A stretch of 64,000 bases of DNA from Areca catechu (Eukaryota > Streptophyta > Magnoliopsida > Arecales > Arecaceae): positions 37,631,710-37,695,709 of the forward strand of contig CM038047.1 in the NCBI GenBank assembly GCA_021397845.1, written 5' to 3'. The notes under the pieces are model-generated. The model made no database searches, was not told the DNA's origin, and saw only the letters and a list, made by a program, of their open reading frames with translations. Shown here in pieces: positions 32,701-44,306 of the stretch (positions within the stretch are counted from its first letter, which is position 1; the number at the start of each line of letters is the position of its first letter). A program made the position numbers and the translations under genes.

Positions 32701-34014
32701 TAAACTTAGTGGACCGGTATAGTATAAATGGATGTACCTTATCGAGAGGTAATGCTATAAAACTAAAATTTCATAATTTAGATATCTTTTTCATTATTTA
32801 ATATGATATTAATATTAAGATTTTAATAAATATCATACTTTTTGAAGGTATATTGTACGTTTGAAGGATTATGTACAAAACAAAGCCCATCCTGAGAGCT
32901 CAATAGCAGAGGGATATATTGCTGAAGAGTGTTTAACATTTTGTTCAAAAGTATCTAGAAGGTGTAGAGACTGCATTCAATCGACCTCAACGTCATGGTG
33001 ATACTATGGAGAATATAGATCTATACAAATTTGTATCTTCCGGAAGATTTATAGGAAAGGCTGAAAGTATTGTTCTTGACCATAAATCCTTGTCACAAGC
33101 ACACCGTTATATATTACTACATAGTGACATAATATCTGACTATCGCAGGTTAGTCTATCTACATATGGATAATACTAAATATTAGACATGTTGTTGTCAA
33201 ACTTATATTTGATTGTCATGCAGTGAATTTTTAGCTATACAACGACAAGCCAATCATTCCACTCATCCTAATCCAAGGATTGAACAAAGATGATTGGTTG
33301 AGTTATTCCCTAATTAGCTTGCCAATTAGGTTAGTATATATAAGTCATATAATAATTTTACATACATTTAACATCGAATAAGTGTTCGATAATTGATATT
33401 ATATTTTCTAGGTACCGGTACTAATGGAGAAAAATTGTTCAGCAGAACTAATAGCACTTGCAAGAGGTCCTAATTAAATTATGAACAAATATAATGGTTT
33501 TATTATAAATAGCTTTAAATTTCATACCAAGGAGTGCGAGAAATTTAGAAAAACTCAGAACAGTGATGTTATGATAGAAGCAGATGAAAAATCTTATTAT
33601 GGTATACTTAAAGATATTTTTGAGTTGGATTATTATGAAAATTTTAAAGTTGTATTATTTCGATATGATTGGGTGGATATAAATACACAAAGAGATTTGA
33701 AAAAGGACTCAAATGGATTCATACTTGTCAATTTTTCAAGATTGATACATATCGGTGTGTTATTGAAGGATGATCATTTATCTTTTCATCTCAAGCTTGA
33801 CAAGTTTTTTATATACAAGACTCAAAAGATAAAGAATGGGCTACTGTTATTAAGACAAAATCCAGAGACTTGTATGACATGGAAAAAAGGATGAAAGAAG
33901 ATGATGATGATACTTATACTCAGTGTATGCCTTATAATATTATGCCGGATGATCATATAAATGATACAACCATTTTGATTAGGTTGGATTTTGAAGAAGG
34001 TACAACTAGTTGAT
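32701..34014 (+). pseudogene. TNP2-type CACTA transposase, 3' part (decayed)
   Basis: It resumes right after the LTR element: sequence like WMYLIER, a probable intron (about 32742-32847), then RNKAHP-like and SIAEGYIAEECLTF blocks. A one-base frameshift near 32945 moves the rest (YLEGVETAFNRPQRHGD, LSQAHRYILLHSDIISDYR) to another frame. After further short introns, 33481-33894 encodes a C-terminal block of the CACTA transposase (KSYYGILKDIFELDYY, VLFRYDWVD, FILVNFSRLIH). The end near 34014 is followed by the second CACTA gene. Frameshift and stops rule out function. Confidence 0.85.
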
Positions 34015-34153
34015 TATGACAAGTAAGTAGTTCATAAGATGGTTTATATTTTTGCATGAATAATTATGTTATCTTTTAAATTGCAATTCATTTCCGTTAT
34101 AATTTGATTATAATGTTGACTGACTTAGTTTTTAATAATGCATATTAGGTATA

Positions 34154-36050
34154 CCATGCCTCGAAGGAAGCGCATATCGAATGTATAGTTTCAGTTTTCT
34201 CAGATCGAGGCTGGTACTTCATCACAGTAGCCCGACGAGCTTCGATCAGTTTCACATCGGTCTGATGCCAGTCCATCCATTTATGTACATCTGGTAGAGG
34301 CCAGTACCTCTTCACCTCAGGACAACGCCATTCCCTCCGAGTCAGCACATCACGATCCTCTTACGAATCATCCAGATGATGAGCCTATCATCGATGATAT
34401 ACAGATATAGGATAATTTAATAATTTCATCTCATTCAATTCATACATATGCAATAATTTTGATATATAATTTTTTATATTTTTTTTGTAGATGGATCCGG
34501 GAGACTTAAGCGGAGGTGAGGACCCACACTAGTCCATGATGTATGGCAATTACCTAAGGGTGAGAGGAAGTCATAGAGTGCAACAAGCTAGGCCAACCTA
34601 TTAAGAAAGCTACTAGCTTGTTGACTAGTTTTTTTAGGGATAGTGGCACGCCAGGGTTAGCTATGTTCCCTAAATTATCTGAAGTGGAATGACATGCTTC
34701 CTGCCTATAAAGTAGAGATGCTATGAGTTGTGCAGATAAAAAAATTGATATATTATTTTATATCTTAGGTTTTTAACAATTGCATTGCTTATTTCATTTA
34801 ATACTTATTTTATTATTTATTTACATTGTAGATCAAGTTCGTTCTCCCTCCAGATTGTTTTGATTTTGTGTTTAAGTCTCTCAATCGCAAGTGGAAATAG
34901 TATAGGACGAAGTTGAAGGGAGACTACAAGCAAGAGGGTAGGACAGAGGAGCAGGTTGTAGCTACCGTCCTCCTGATGTTCACCCTTATCAGTGGAAGGA
35001 GCAGGTGCACTATTGGTTCTCCGAAAGGGCACAGGTTGTGTAGCATCATCAAACATATAAAGTTATTAATTTTCACTCGTCCTAATTATATTTATACAAT
35101 GTATAACATAGTTTTAATTTTATTTTGTGGACATATTCTGCTATTGGTAGAGCTGCACAAGCATCTCAGTATGTTCCTCATACAGTGAAGTCCAAGAGTT
35201 ATGCACGGCTTAGACATGAATTTGTATATTTCTCATCCGATAATACTTTTAGTACACTTTTAGTTTTAACATCATGTATCATCATGTATCATGCATGTGC
35301 CATGTATCATGGTACGGGGTTATAAGATGTGTCATTTTAGATTTTTTTGTAACATTTATTCTTTATATAGGCTGATCAACAGGGAAGGGAGCCTAGTGAG
35401 GTGGAGTTCTATCAGATGACTCACATTCACCAGGATGGCAGTTATATTCGAGAGGAGTCTAGAGAATATATGTATTTTTTTATTTATATTATATCATGAT
35501 TTATAATTTTATTTTTATTAAGTATTAATATATGAGTTTTTTATAAAATATAGGAGAGGGCTACTTCTATGATCGTCGAGCGTGATGGCGAGGCTACATC
35601 ATCTACTCAGAGCAGTCGCATCGAGGCCGATGCATTCTTGGAGTTGATGGGACCAGAGCGTCTTAGACGAGTGAGGGATTATGGGATTGGAGTTCAGTTA
35701 TCTGAGATGAGTAGATATACTCCGGATGCTAGAGATAGTCATGATCATTCACATGTTCGTCAACTGGAGGATGAGATAGCAGAGCTCAGACAGACATGTG
35801 ATGCAGACAGAGCAGAGATGTAGACTATTAGGGCTCAGCTTGAGTAAGTTACATCTGTGCTGCATATGTTCATGTCATCTCAGGTAAGTAATTATTTATA
35901 ACTACATATATATATATATATTGTATGTAGCTAATAATTTAGAATATATATAATGTATGTACCGTAACTATATATATGTATATCTTGTAGGTTCCTGATG
36001 CATCTTCCAGTCGCAAATAGGACGACGACCAGCCTCCCGCAGATCATTGA
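34154..36050 (+). pseudogene. Second CACTA gene, TNPA-like/transposase family 24 type (decayed)
   Basis: Read as several exons: about 34157-34410 starts MPRRKR; about 34491 begins MDPGDLSGGEDPH; 34832-35050 contains KFVLPPDCFDFVFKSLNRKW; 35371-35475 contains EPSEVEFYQMTHIHQDG; and 35555-35890 contains a segment rich in Glu, Arg and Asp, ELMGPERLRRVRDYG and QLEDEIAELRQTCD, a likely coiled coil. The end is near 36050 after a final short exon. This matches the second protein of plant CACTA elements, which in En/Spm binds subterminal repeats. Stops occur in several exons, and exon borders are approximate. Confidence 0.7.
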
Positions 36051-36322
36051 TGCCAATTGATTTTTTATTTTTATTTTTGTATATCTTTTTATGTATTTGA
36101 ACTTGGATCGAGTTTGAGTATCTATTGATACTTTATATATATATAAAACACTCTTTATATTGACTTCATGTATATTTGGTATTTAGAGTATTAAAGTTGT
36201 GTTTGTGTGATACAATTTTCATTAAAATGATATTTGATTCCATTTTGTATGTCTTTGACTATGTGTGATACAGGTTTGAATGAAATAATATTTTATTTTG
36301 GTGATAATGTATACAAATTTGA

Positions 36323-36440
36323 ATGATACAGGTTTGAATAAATGATACAGGTTTGAATGAATGATACATGTTTGAATGAATGATACATGTTTGAATGAAT
36401 GATACATGTTTGAATGAATGATACATATTTGAATGAATGA
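36323..36440 (+). repeat. 19-bp minisatellite downstream of the second CACTA gene
   Basis: About six copies of gtttgaatgaatgatacat with small changes (acag or acat, aataaat or aatgaat). It lies within the CACTA element between its last gene and the subterminal repeats. Confidence 0.85.
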
Positions 36441-36512
36441 TGTATGTATTTGATGTATACAGATTTGTGTTAATATAGGTATATTTTAAAAAAAATAAAT
36501 AATTCAATTTGT

Positions 36513-36814
36513 CGATGCTTTAAAGCATCGCTAAATTATCGATTGCCGATGCTTTAAAGCATCGCTATCCTAACAAATACCGACGCTTTAAAGCATCGCT
36601 GGGTTTTATACTTAGCGACGCTTTAAAGCGTCGGCAACTTTAAATATAGTGACGCTTTAAAGCATCGGCATATGCCGATGCTGGTTGCGTCCCCACGCTT
36701 ACATAGCCGATGCTTTTGCGATGCTTTAAGAAGCGTCAGGAGATTTCTTGCCAACGCTGAAAAGCATCGGCAAATGTCTCAAAAAGCATCGAGAAAAGCC
36801 TGTTTCACTGCAGT
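36513..36814 (+). repeat. 3' subterminal palindromic repeats and end of the CACTA element
   Basis: Palindromes of the form cga(t/c)gctttaaagc(a/g)tcg start at 36513, 36547, 36581 and 36616, with a fifth near 36651: a period of 34-35 bp. Several are perfect 18-bp palindromes. Looser copies continue to about 36790, and the element ends tttcactgcagtg at 36814. These are the expected binding sites for a TNPA-type protein and may form hairpins. Confidence 0.88.
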
Positions 36815-38318
36815 GAGTGGAGCTATTTGAGTTTTTGCGTAGGCATCAATGCATATTAATCCTCTCCTAACATCGATTTGATTAACAAATTTATTTTTTA
36901 TCTTAGAAAACAATTTACAGAGAAATACTTATTAATTTTTTCTTTGGAGTTAGAGAATTGAACCTTAGGGATGATTAAGTGGAGCCTAGGAGATCAGATG
37001 GACCATAATATCTAATTGTACATTTAGGGGGCCAATGAAGATCAGTTGGAGGTTGAGAGGTGGTGGGGCATGGAGGGCATGGCATTGGATGACCATATGT
37101 GATCTACTTTCACTTTCAATTATTGTAACCCATTCAAATATGATCCTACTTTTATTTTATTTGGTAACTATCTTTAGTTTATCTCCAACCAACTTCAGTT
37201 AATAAAGAACTATCCACTAACTAAGTGATAACTACGTTTCTTTTTAAATATCCTATTTGATGGGAATAGGAGATACGGTAAAAAATGAGTTTTTACATTC
37301 TGAGATAGGTAGAGACTCCCTCTCGAATATTTTTCTGAAGAATTGGGTCCCTAATCAAAAGCACATCAAGAAGGCATACACCATCGGTTATGCAATTGCT
37401 CATTAATTAGAAGTGCTCAATCAAAAAATCTCATTCAGACTTCATGGCAAGAGATAATCTATGATCCTAGTTCTCAAAATATTCATTCGAGTGTATACAA
37501 TATATTTGTATACCTTGGTTTAGTATATTTATCATCAATATGATGTCAAGGCTAGCTAAGCGATCCACTAATGGGCTAACATTATTCTTAAAATGCACCA
37601 TTGAGTATCTATTTTCTAATCCGAGTAATATATACAACGCTTCTATCAGTCTTAGTTTAATAATAGCATTTTATTATCTGTATAAAAATACACTATAGGG
37701 TATCTACTGTACAACACAACTTCAAGGTTTAAAATACTAACTCCCAGCACATGGAGATTTATTACAGAAATCTAGTTTGATGAGGACCCACATATCCATT
37801 AATAAAATGTTAATTACTAGCTTCTGCGATCCATGATAATAAACTAAATACTTTAGTAAGATCCATCATTTATGGAGAGGAAAAATATAGAGGAGCCCAT
37901 GATTCCCTCCTAGACCAGGGATTGTCTTAGTTTGTAAGTTGTAGCTCTTTATTAAATACATTTCTATGTGCAACATGATTAACTTGAAAGCCTATGTGGA
38001 TTTGTCTTCCACGAGAGAAGGGGGATGGCAGCTTGCTTTGCAGAAGAGGTGGTTATGGAGCTCTTGAACCTCACCACACAAAATGATACGAGATTCAATG
38101 ATTGCTCCCATGACTTTGTAGCATCTTTTGTGACAGTTTCATTAAACCAATTCTTAGGATGCACCCTTGCTATAAAGGTTGCTCCTTTCTCTAAAATATT
38201 TGGATCTGAAGGCCACTTCCCTTGGATCATACGTCCCTTTTTTCCTTAATTTAAAGAAAACCTAATACAGTGGATTGGGAATGTTCTCACTGGGGTCAAA
38301 GGGATATCCTCAAACTAA

Positions 38319-38361
38319 GACACACACACACACACACACACTCTCTCTCTCTCTCTCTCTC
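38319..38361. repeat. Compound (CA)n(CT)n microsatellite
   Basis: About eleven CA repeats run straight into about ten CT repeats. The compound form is common where one dinucleotide run mutated at its edge and expanded. Confidence 0.95.
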
Positions 38362-39259
38362 GCCCCACCATCTATGTCAAGAGTCTCAACTTGCAGCTGA
38401 GTTGAACTTTCAAAGACCTAACAATGATTTTGCCATAAAAAACATACAAGCTAGATAGGAGCTTTTCAGGATCTAAAGTCACATTACACTTTGGGAGACA
38501 ATTTATGCAACATCTTTATACTAGAAGGCAGATCAAATTTTATTTTGGGAATTAAGATAGCAATCTCTAAATGATTTGAGGCCAATGGATACCATAGAGG
38601 AGAATCATTCGCCAAAGCTAAGCACACCATATTAGGGGCCCCATTTAGGGAAAACCTCCTCCAAACTTTTGCTTGAAGTAATGGGTCCTCTCTCCTCAGG
38701 GGAAGGATCGGTCTTTGCTTAATGTGCACAGGTTCCATTATTGCGTGAAGTCAATGGAATACGCCATGGAGGAAGATGCTGAGTCACTTAAAAGTTTCCT
38801 TCTTTGGCTAAAGCTACAGATCCTTGGATGCTTTCAAGCAATATCCAACAAATCAAACACTTTGTTTGCATGCTGATGAGGTTGCCCTTATGCATGCCTC
38901 CTCTGTTTTTTTTTTTTTGCTTTTTTTCTCGGTGGACATCATTTCATTGTTGCTGTAAGCCACTCAGGCAATATGTGCTGCCAAAACTGGCGATCAAACA
39001 TCCTCCACGTCCGGCCAATGCTCACGAGACTTGCGTTGCCTACGAGCTGTAAACCAGCTGGATTTCCCTGTTTGTAGTGATTGATGCAATTTGGTCTGCT
39101 AGTTTTTCTTGAAGTGTTCTATAACTTGGATGGGAATATGCAAGCAGTACATGTTCCTCGAAACTTTCCGAAGGAAGTGAATTGATTTAAATTATTAGAA
39201 ATGGAATTTTTGTTGGCATAAAATAGCATTTGATGAATAACCTTCTGATGTATGTATGC

Positions 39260-39286
39260 ATATATATATATATATATATATATATA
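39260..39286. repeat. (TA)n microsatellite
   Basis: About thirteen TA repeats, uninterrupted. Confidence 0.95.
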
Positions 39287-39507
39287 GTGTTAACTGTTGA
39301 GTTGAAGACGTCTTCGGTAATGAGAGCAGTGAGTGGATTAAATTAGGTAGGTTTCCTTGAAAGGGTTGGAAAAATTATTTAAGAAAACGATCTAGAGATT
39401 ATTGAGGAAAGCGGTGTTGTATTTCTGGTCATCAGAAAACCAGAAAGTTGGCAATGTGCTAATTGGTGAATACTTAATAAAGGTGATAAAGAAATAAAAA
39501 GACTAGG

Positions 39508-39529
39508 TTTTTTTTTTTTTTTTTTTTTT
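39508..39529. repeat. Poly-T tract (22 nt)
   Basis: An uninterrupted T run. It could be the tail of a minus-strand retroposed sequence, but no source or flanking duplication was found. Confidence 0.8.
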
Positions 39530-40095
39530 GAGTAAAAGGAGAGTGGTAGTGGAGACAACCGGAGAGTTGGCAATGTACTATGAGTGAAATAACACCTATC
39601 CTCTGAATCGTATCTTTAATCTGGTTGTCCAATCTAGGTTCGAAACAGGTCGGACAATTAGGAGCTGATGAAATCCAAACCAGATTCAGCCACAGCTCAT
39701 CATGGACCAAGCCTAACTCAGGAAGCTATTACAAACAAAACTAGGACGAGTTGAAGCCCGATTAGATGTAAAGCAAGGTTATAGTCGGACTAGCCATATT
39801 CACTGATGGAGGCCAAGCCATGCAAAGGTTATCCCATAGGCAAGCCACTTGTTTCTTATCAATTATAAATTGTTCTTCCACACTTAAGATTAATAATGAG
39901 AGTTACATTCGAAAAGATTATTAATGGCTAAGCTCGAACTTTAATTGATCTTAGCATGTAGACGGCCCACTAATCTAAGAAGATCCATTGAACCCCTTGA
40001 TCTTACTTATTCATTGTCAGGAGGATCAAGGCTTCTATTTTGAAGCAATCCAGTCCAGCCCCACCTCATCATGATCTGACGATACAATGTTTGTC

Positions 40096-40370
40096 CAGGG
40101 TTGAAACTGGGCCGGTCCAAAGCCCACCGACCCAGTACAGTTCAAAATTGGATCAGATTTCGGACCAAATTTTAAGAATTTTCTGATCGAATTTGAGCAT
40201 CCCTTTGATCCAAAAATTAAATAGATTATATTTTACAGTCCAAAGTCTAGCCCGATAAGTTTAAAATTTGATGCGAAGTCCAAATCGATTTCGAACCGGT
40301 CCGAAATATATTGAGCTGGCCCACTCCGGTTCCAAACGATGGGCTTTGGGCCGGTCCAGATCCAGTTCTA
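40096..40370. mobile_element. hAT-like MITE, family 1, copy 1 (275 bp)
   Basis: An exact 8-bp duplication, tgtttgtc, flanks it (40088-40095 and 40371-40378). Ends are imperfect inverted repeats (cagggttgaaactggg against an inverted right end of tagaactggatctgg). The interior shares gggctttgggcc, gtccaaa and tattttacag segments with the copies at 49807 and 50950. It has no coding capacity. Eight-bp duplications and these ends fit the hAT superfamily. Confidence 0.82.
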
Positions 40371-41152
40371 TGTTTGTCGTTCTTTGGAGCTCTTCGTTTG
40401 CGACCCAAGTGCTTTATAGTTTTCAGATTAGTCCAACTCCAGATCCAAATGCAAGCTCCACGCTTTTATGAACTAAAAAGAAATTTTTGGGGAAAAAAAA
40501 TGCCACCGACCTCTTTCCTGGTTGATCAACATAAAACACTCGACATCTTTGAGCACAGCCCCGGCAACAGAAGCCCCTCTATCGTTACATCGAAGCAATG
40601 GTACAACCGTTATCACGTTAGCCGAAATTGCCACCATGGCACGTGTACCTAAAAGTTTTTGGCATCCCAGAGTTATAAGAGAAATATGATGCTAACGGAT
40701 GACTTGCATCAATCTTATATAATCTACCGAATGTTAGAATCATTGCTTGTCCTATCTATATTACAATTCTATTCCTGGCTTTACTTTGTTTAATTATTCT
40801 ATTTATAATAGGTATTGTTTATCCTATTTGGTTATTCCTTTTAGAAGTTATCAAAGTTTATCTATTAATACATTTTAGTTTTTGAATTTAGTTAGGAGCC
40901 GAGTGTCCCATCCATGTGATGGTTTATTTAAAGGAATCTTAGACATCTCTTTTGGATGGTATTGGTATGGGAAGAGAGAGTGTATGAAGGGATCCTTTTT
41001 GGTGAGGCATGAAAAAAAAATGCATGCTTATGTGGCTCATTTTTTAAATAAAATATTTTCATCTCTTCTCATCTTCCGGTATTTTTTTATTTTTTTCGGT
41101 ATTTGTTCTTGATTTTTAGCTGGCGCAGCCAATCTAACATATTATTCTACAT

Positions 41153-41617
41153 AAGAATGCAAATGGATCGGATCAGACCAGATTATGAGTGATCCCGATT
41201 CGATCCAATTCTTTGATCGGATCCTAATATTAGATCCAGACCCAACCTACTAGAAAATCGGGTCGGGTCCACTATCAAAATTCTCAACCCAACGAGGCAT
41301 TCGGGTTTGATCGGGTCCATAAATAACCCGGTTCTAATTAAGAAATTTGGATCTATATATGATCCGGATAAAATACATATAACTATATTTAATTATTATA
41401 TAACCAACTATTATTAACCATAAAATAAATGATAAATAATATTATGTTCAAAATAAATTAAGACATGAAAATAATTATAACTCTATGTATATGTTAAAAA
41501 TAGAACAAATCTAATTTTAGGACCGACTCGGATCCACGGGTCTCTAGAAATGGGTTGGATCGGGTCTAAATGGATCGGGTCGGGTCACGGGTCAACCCGA
41601 CCCATTTGCAGCCTTAG
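41153..41617. mobile_element. hAT-like non-autonomous element, family 2 (465 bp)
   Basis: Flanked by ttctacat (41145-41152) and ttctacgt (41618-41625), 7 of 8 identical. The left end aagaatgcaaatgg and the inverted right end ctaaggctgcaaatgg form a terminal inverted repeat. The interior is rich in ggatcgggtc-type motifs near both ends, with an AT-rich centre and no ORF. Confidence 0.7.
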
Positions 41618-42639
41618 TTCTACGTCAATTTTTTTGCAAAAATCTCTTCATGCCATGCAGTGAACCTAAAAATTAGTATGAGTCCATGCACTAGCATAGG
41701 TTCATATTAGTTTTATTCTGTAATTAGATAATATAAATTCAAAATAATTCTATTTTAAATTATATTTCCAAGAGATGTCCAATAACTTATATTATCAAGC
41801 TAAGATCTAGCAATACCTACCCACTCAGAGATGATAAAATATGACCTAATCTATCAATTCGATCCATGTTCGATTCACTACAAACAAATTTAGATTTGAG
41901 TTAAATGGACGGATCGGTTCAACTTGTTTATTATTCGAAGTGGATTTGGATTCCGACTTTTCAACTTATTTAACCTGTTCCGAGCCTAATCGAATACCCA
42001 TTTAACAATTGTTAACTTTAAAACACCGACACATTGTCTTTTGAGTCTCAAGATACCCACTTGCCCTATCCAAGCTTTATCCACCGATCCATTGCAATTC
42101 GTAGCAAAGAAACATAAGCCGTTCCAACTATGTACATGTCACAGGTGTTGCCTTCAATTGCAATCTTGCACTTTAAGACCACCACATCCATCTTGAGCCG
42201 TGCCTAAGGGAGCTTGAGATCTAAGCTAGGGTTAGGGTGCCACACCGCCTATTCGGTTGCACAACCACCTCAAGGGGATCGGCACTAGGGACGTGGATGT
42301 AGTCCTTGGTGATGGTGGAGGAATCAAATATCTTGATGAGGAGTCTTCGGTGCAATCCATTATCATTGGATGAGGGTGATGATCTCGATGGCAGTAACCA
42401 ACGGAGGAGACGCGACGCGAGTGAGTTTCAGAAAAATATGAAGGGATGGGTAGGGGTTTGGGCTCTCCCTTCTCCTTCACTTTCTATCTCTATCGTTACA
42501 AAATCAATTATTCTCTTTTTTGCCTTTCAAACTAACATTTATTTTGTCCATCCTAAGTTCATTTCTCTTTCACCTTAGTTCTGTGAGTGATTGATTTCCT
42601 GGTGCCCTAAACCCTAGTTCAAGATTTGTATTAAACAGG
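41618..42639. other. Intergenic region upstream of the RING gene
   Basis: Mixed AT-rich sequence; no supported gene. Short open frames near 42232-42578 on both strands have no recognisable features. Distal promoter elements of the RING gene could lie here, but none is identifiable by eye. Confidence 0.4.
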
Positions 42640-42794
42640 TAAAATCAAATTAGATAAATAGATTATCTATTTATTAAATATATTAAATAAATTATTATTT
42701 ATTAAATATGATCTATCTAAATTTTAAAATATAAATTATTTAATAAATAAATTTATTATTTATTTATTTATTATTATTTTTTAAAAAAAAAAAA
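42640..42794. repeat. A/T-only low-complexity tract
   Basis: About 150 bp of taaat/attta and ttatttatt runs ending in an A tract. It separates the intergenic DNA from the GC-richer promoter-proximal region of the RING gene. Confidence 0.85.
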
Positions 42795-43010
42795 ATGTCC
42801 AGAACTAAATCTGATCCGGCCGATTTAGGGACTGACAAGGCATGGTTCCCCATCCCTCTCATCGCTTGCATCGCACCTGACTTACTTTCCCCGCTGAAAT
42901 AGAAACCGACGCCCGGACGCGGAGAGAGCGTGGCGTTTCCAAAAACGCGCTCGCTCCCCTTCATCCCTCTCCTAATTCCGAACCCTCCCCTCTCTTTCTC
43001 GCAACCACTA

Positions 43011-44306
43011 ATGGCGGAGGCTTCCGATCTCTTCCTTCTTCCTCTCGAAGAATTTTCTGCGGACGAGATCGAGGAGCAAGAAGGCCGTCCGGAAACCCTA
43101 GATTCGCCCCTCTCCTGGGCCTCCGCCACCGCCTCGGGGTGCGCCGCCCGCTGCACCCTCGGACCCGACCTCTTTGCCCCCGATCCCTCCGATCCAGACT
43201 ATTTCGACCAGGATTCCGACTCCTCGGACGATCACGCCTCCCTCTCCTTCGATCTCTTCGATCGCTCCTCCACCGTCCCGATCGGCGCCACTACGGATAC
43301 CTTCCCAGAACCCGTCCAACCCCCCGGCTTTAGGATATCCGAGGGCCCCGAGGAGGTGGGATCAGATTGCCTCGGGTTGGGATCGGGGTTCGAGGGTCAG
43401 GAAGAAGGAGAGGGCCCGGAGCGGGAGGTCGCGGTTTCCATTTGGGGGGCCGATGATTTCTTTACAGGAAGGAGGAGCTCGCCGTCGGAATCCATCGATT
43501 TTTCCAGGGCTCGCCTTGTTGATTCGGACGGGCTGAGGATCGCCGGGTTTGATTCGGATTCAGATTCCAACGAACAGATCGTCGACGGTAGCGAATCCCA
43601 GGATCGGATCAACGATGATCTTGGCTTTCCCCTGTACTGGGACTGCCTCCAGTTTGAGGAACAAAGGAGGGACCTCAGCATAGAATTGGAATGGGAGGAG
43701 GTGGATGACCGTGTCGAGGAGAGGGATGTCCTAAGTATCATGATCGTTGGCAACGACGAACGAAATCATGATGAAGCCGAACAGGAGGAAGATGTGGTTC
43801 GGAATATAGACTGGGAGGTGCTTTTAGCTGTGAATAACTTGGGCAGGAACCATTTAGACCCCGAGGACGTCGAATCCTTCTTCGTCGACGACCATGAGGG
43901 CTTTGTCTACACCTCGGATTATGAGGCCTATGAGGTCTTGTTCGGGCAATTTGCCGACCATGATAGCTCTGTCAAGGGTAGTCCTCCGGCAGCCAAATCA
44001 GTGGTCGAGAACCTGCCATCGGTCATGATGACGAAAGAAGATGTTGATGAAAATAACGTCTGTGCCGTGTGCAAGGATGGGATTTTGGTAGGTGAAAAGG
44101 TGAAGCGGCTTCCTTGCTCCCACCATTATCATGAGGACTGCATTTTGCCATGGCTCGGCATTCGGAACACATGCCCCCTGTGCCGGTTTGAGTTGCCGAC
44201 GGATGATCCCGAATACGAGAAGTGGAAGGCACGGAGAGCCGGTAGTGGTGGTTCCAGTGAAGATTCTCAGCTCAGGTATGAGTTCGAAATATTACCTGAA
44301 GCTTAG
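43011..44306 (+). CDS. RING-H2 E3 ubiquitin ligase (431 aa, single exon)
   Basis: A RING-H2 protein expected to transfer ubiquitin from an E2 enzyme to unknown substrates. The ATG at 43011 (MAEASDLF) was chosen because the frame upstream lacks an ATG. The N-terminal 330 residues are acidic, with Asp/Ser/Glu runs and no membrane segment. A conserved block before the RING (FGQFADHDSS, then PPAAKSVVENLPSV) is typical of plant CIP8/RING1-like ligases. The RING starts at C351: CAVC, then LPCSHHYHEDCILPW and CPLC, giving the C3H2C3 order. The end reads RYEFEILPEA. It has no intron, is GC-rich at the 5' end, and lies in AT-rich DNA. It is the only clear host gene here. The family call is strong; substrate and orthologue are unknown. 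Confidence 0.93.
   Translation: MAEASDLFLLPLEEFSADEIEEQEGRPETLDSPLSWASATASGCAARCTLGPDLFAPDPSDPDYFDQDSDSSDDHASLSFDLFDRSSTVPIGATTDTFPEPVQPPGFRISEGPEEVGSDCLGLGSGFEGQEEGEGPEREVAVSIWGADDFFTGRRSSPSESIDFSRARLVDSDGLRIAGFDSDSDSNEQIVDGSESQDRINDDLGFPLYWDCLQFEEQRRDLSIELEWEEVDDRVEERDVLSIMIVGNDERNHDEAEQEEDVVRNIDWEVLLAVNNLGRNHLDPEDVESFFVDDHEGFVYTSDYEAYEVLFGQFADHDSSVKGSPPAAKSVVENLPSVMMTKEDVDENNVCAVCKDGILVGEKVKRLPCSHHYHEDCILPWLGIRNTCPLCRFELPTDDPEYEKWKARRAGSGGSSEDSQLRYEFEILPEA

Larger units (their letters stand above)
21544..36814 (+). mobile_element. CACTA (En/Spm) DNA transposon, 15.3 kb, with nested LTR element
   Basis: The left end reads cactatactaaaa and the right end, inverted, reads cactgcagtgaaa (9 of 13 match). 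Both are flanked by the 3-bp duplication agt (21541-21543 and 36815-36817). Subterminal regions at both ends carry repeated gatgcttt-aaagcatc palindromes. Inside are a TNP2-type transposase gene and, downstream, a second gene of the type that accompanies TNP2. Removing the nested 5.3-kb LTR element leaves about 9.95 kb, a usual size for plant CACTA elements. Both genes are decayed, so the element is not autonomous. Confidence 0.92.
36818..40087. other. AT-rich intergenic region
   Basis: No gene is supported. Minus-strand open stretches at 37979-38230 and 38484-38738 look somewhat protein-like but were not recognised, have no partner exons and lie in low-GC sequence. The region contains simple repeats at 38319, 39260 and 39508. 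Confidence 0.45.

Noticed and set aside
34145..34348. Minus-strand 67-aa ORF
   Set aside because: Shadow of the first exon of the second CACTA gene on the plus strand.
37979..38738. Protein-like minus-strand stretches as a gene or LINE fragment
   Set aside because: No catalytic motif, no shared frame between the two pieces and no recognisable family.
44272..44279. Donor-like ctcag/gtatgag near the end of the RING ORF, possibly joining the exon-like 46843 segment
   Set aside because: The unspliced end RYEFEILPEA looks like the normal C terminus of this family, and the join would need a 2.5-kb intron with no other support.
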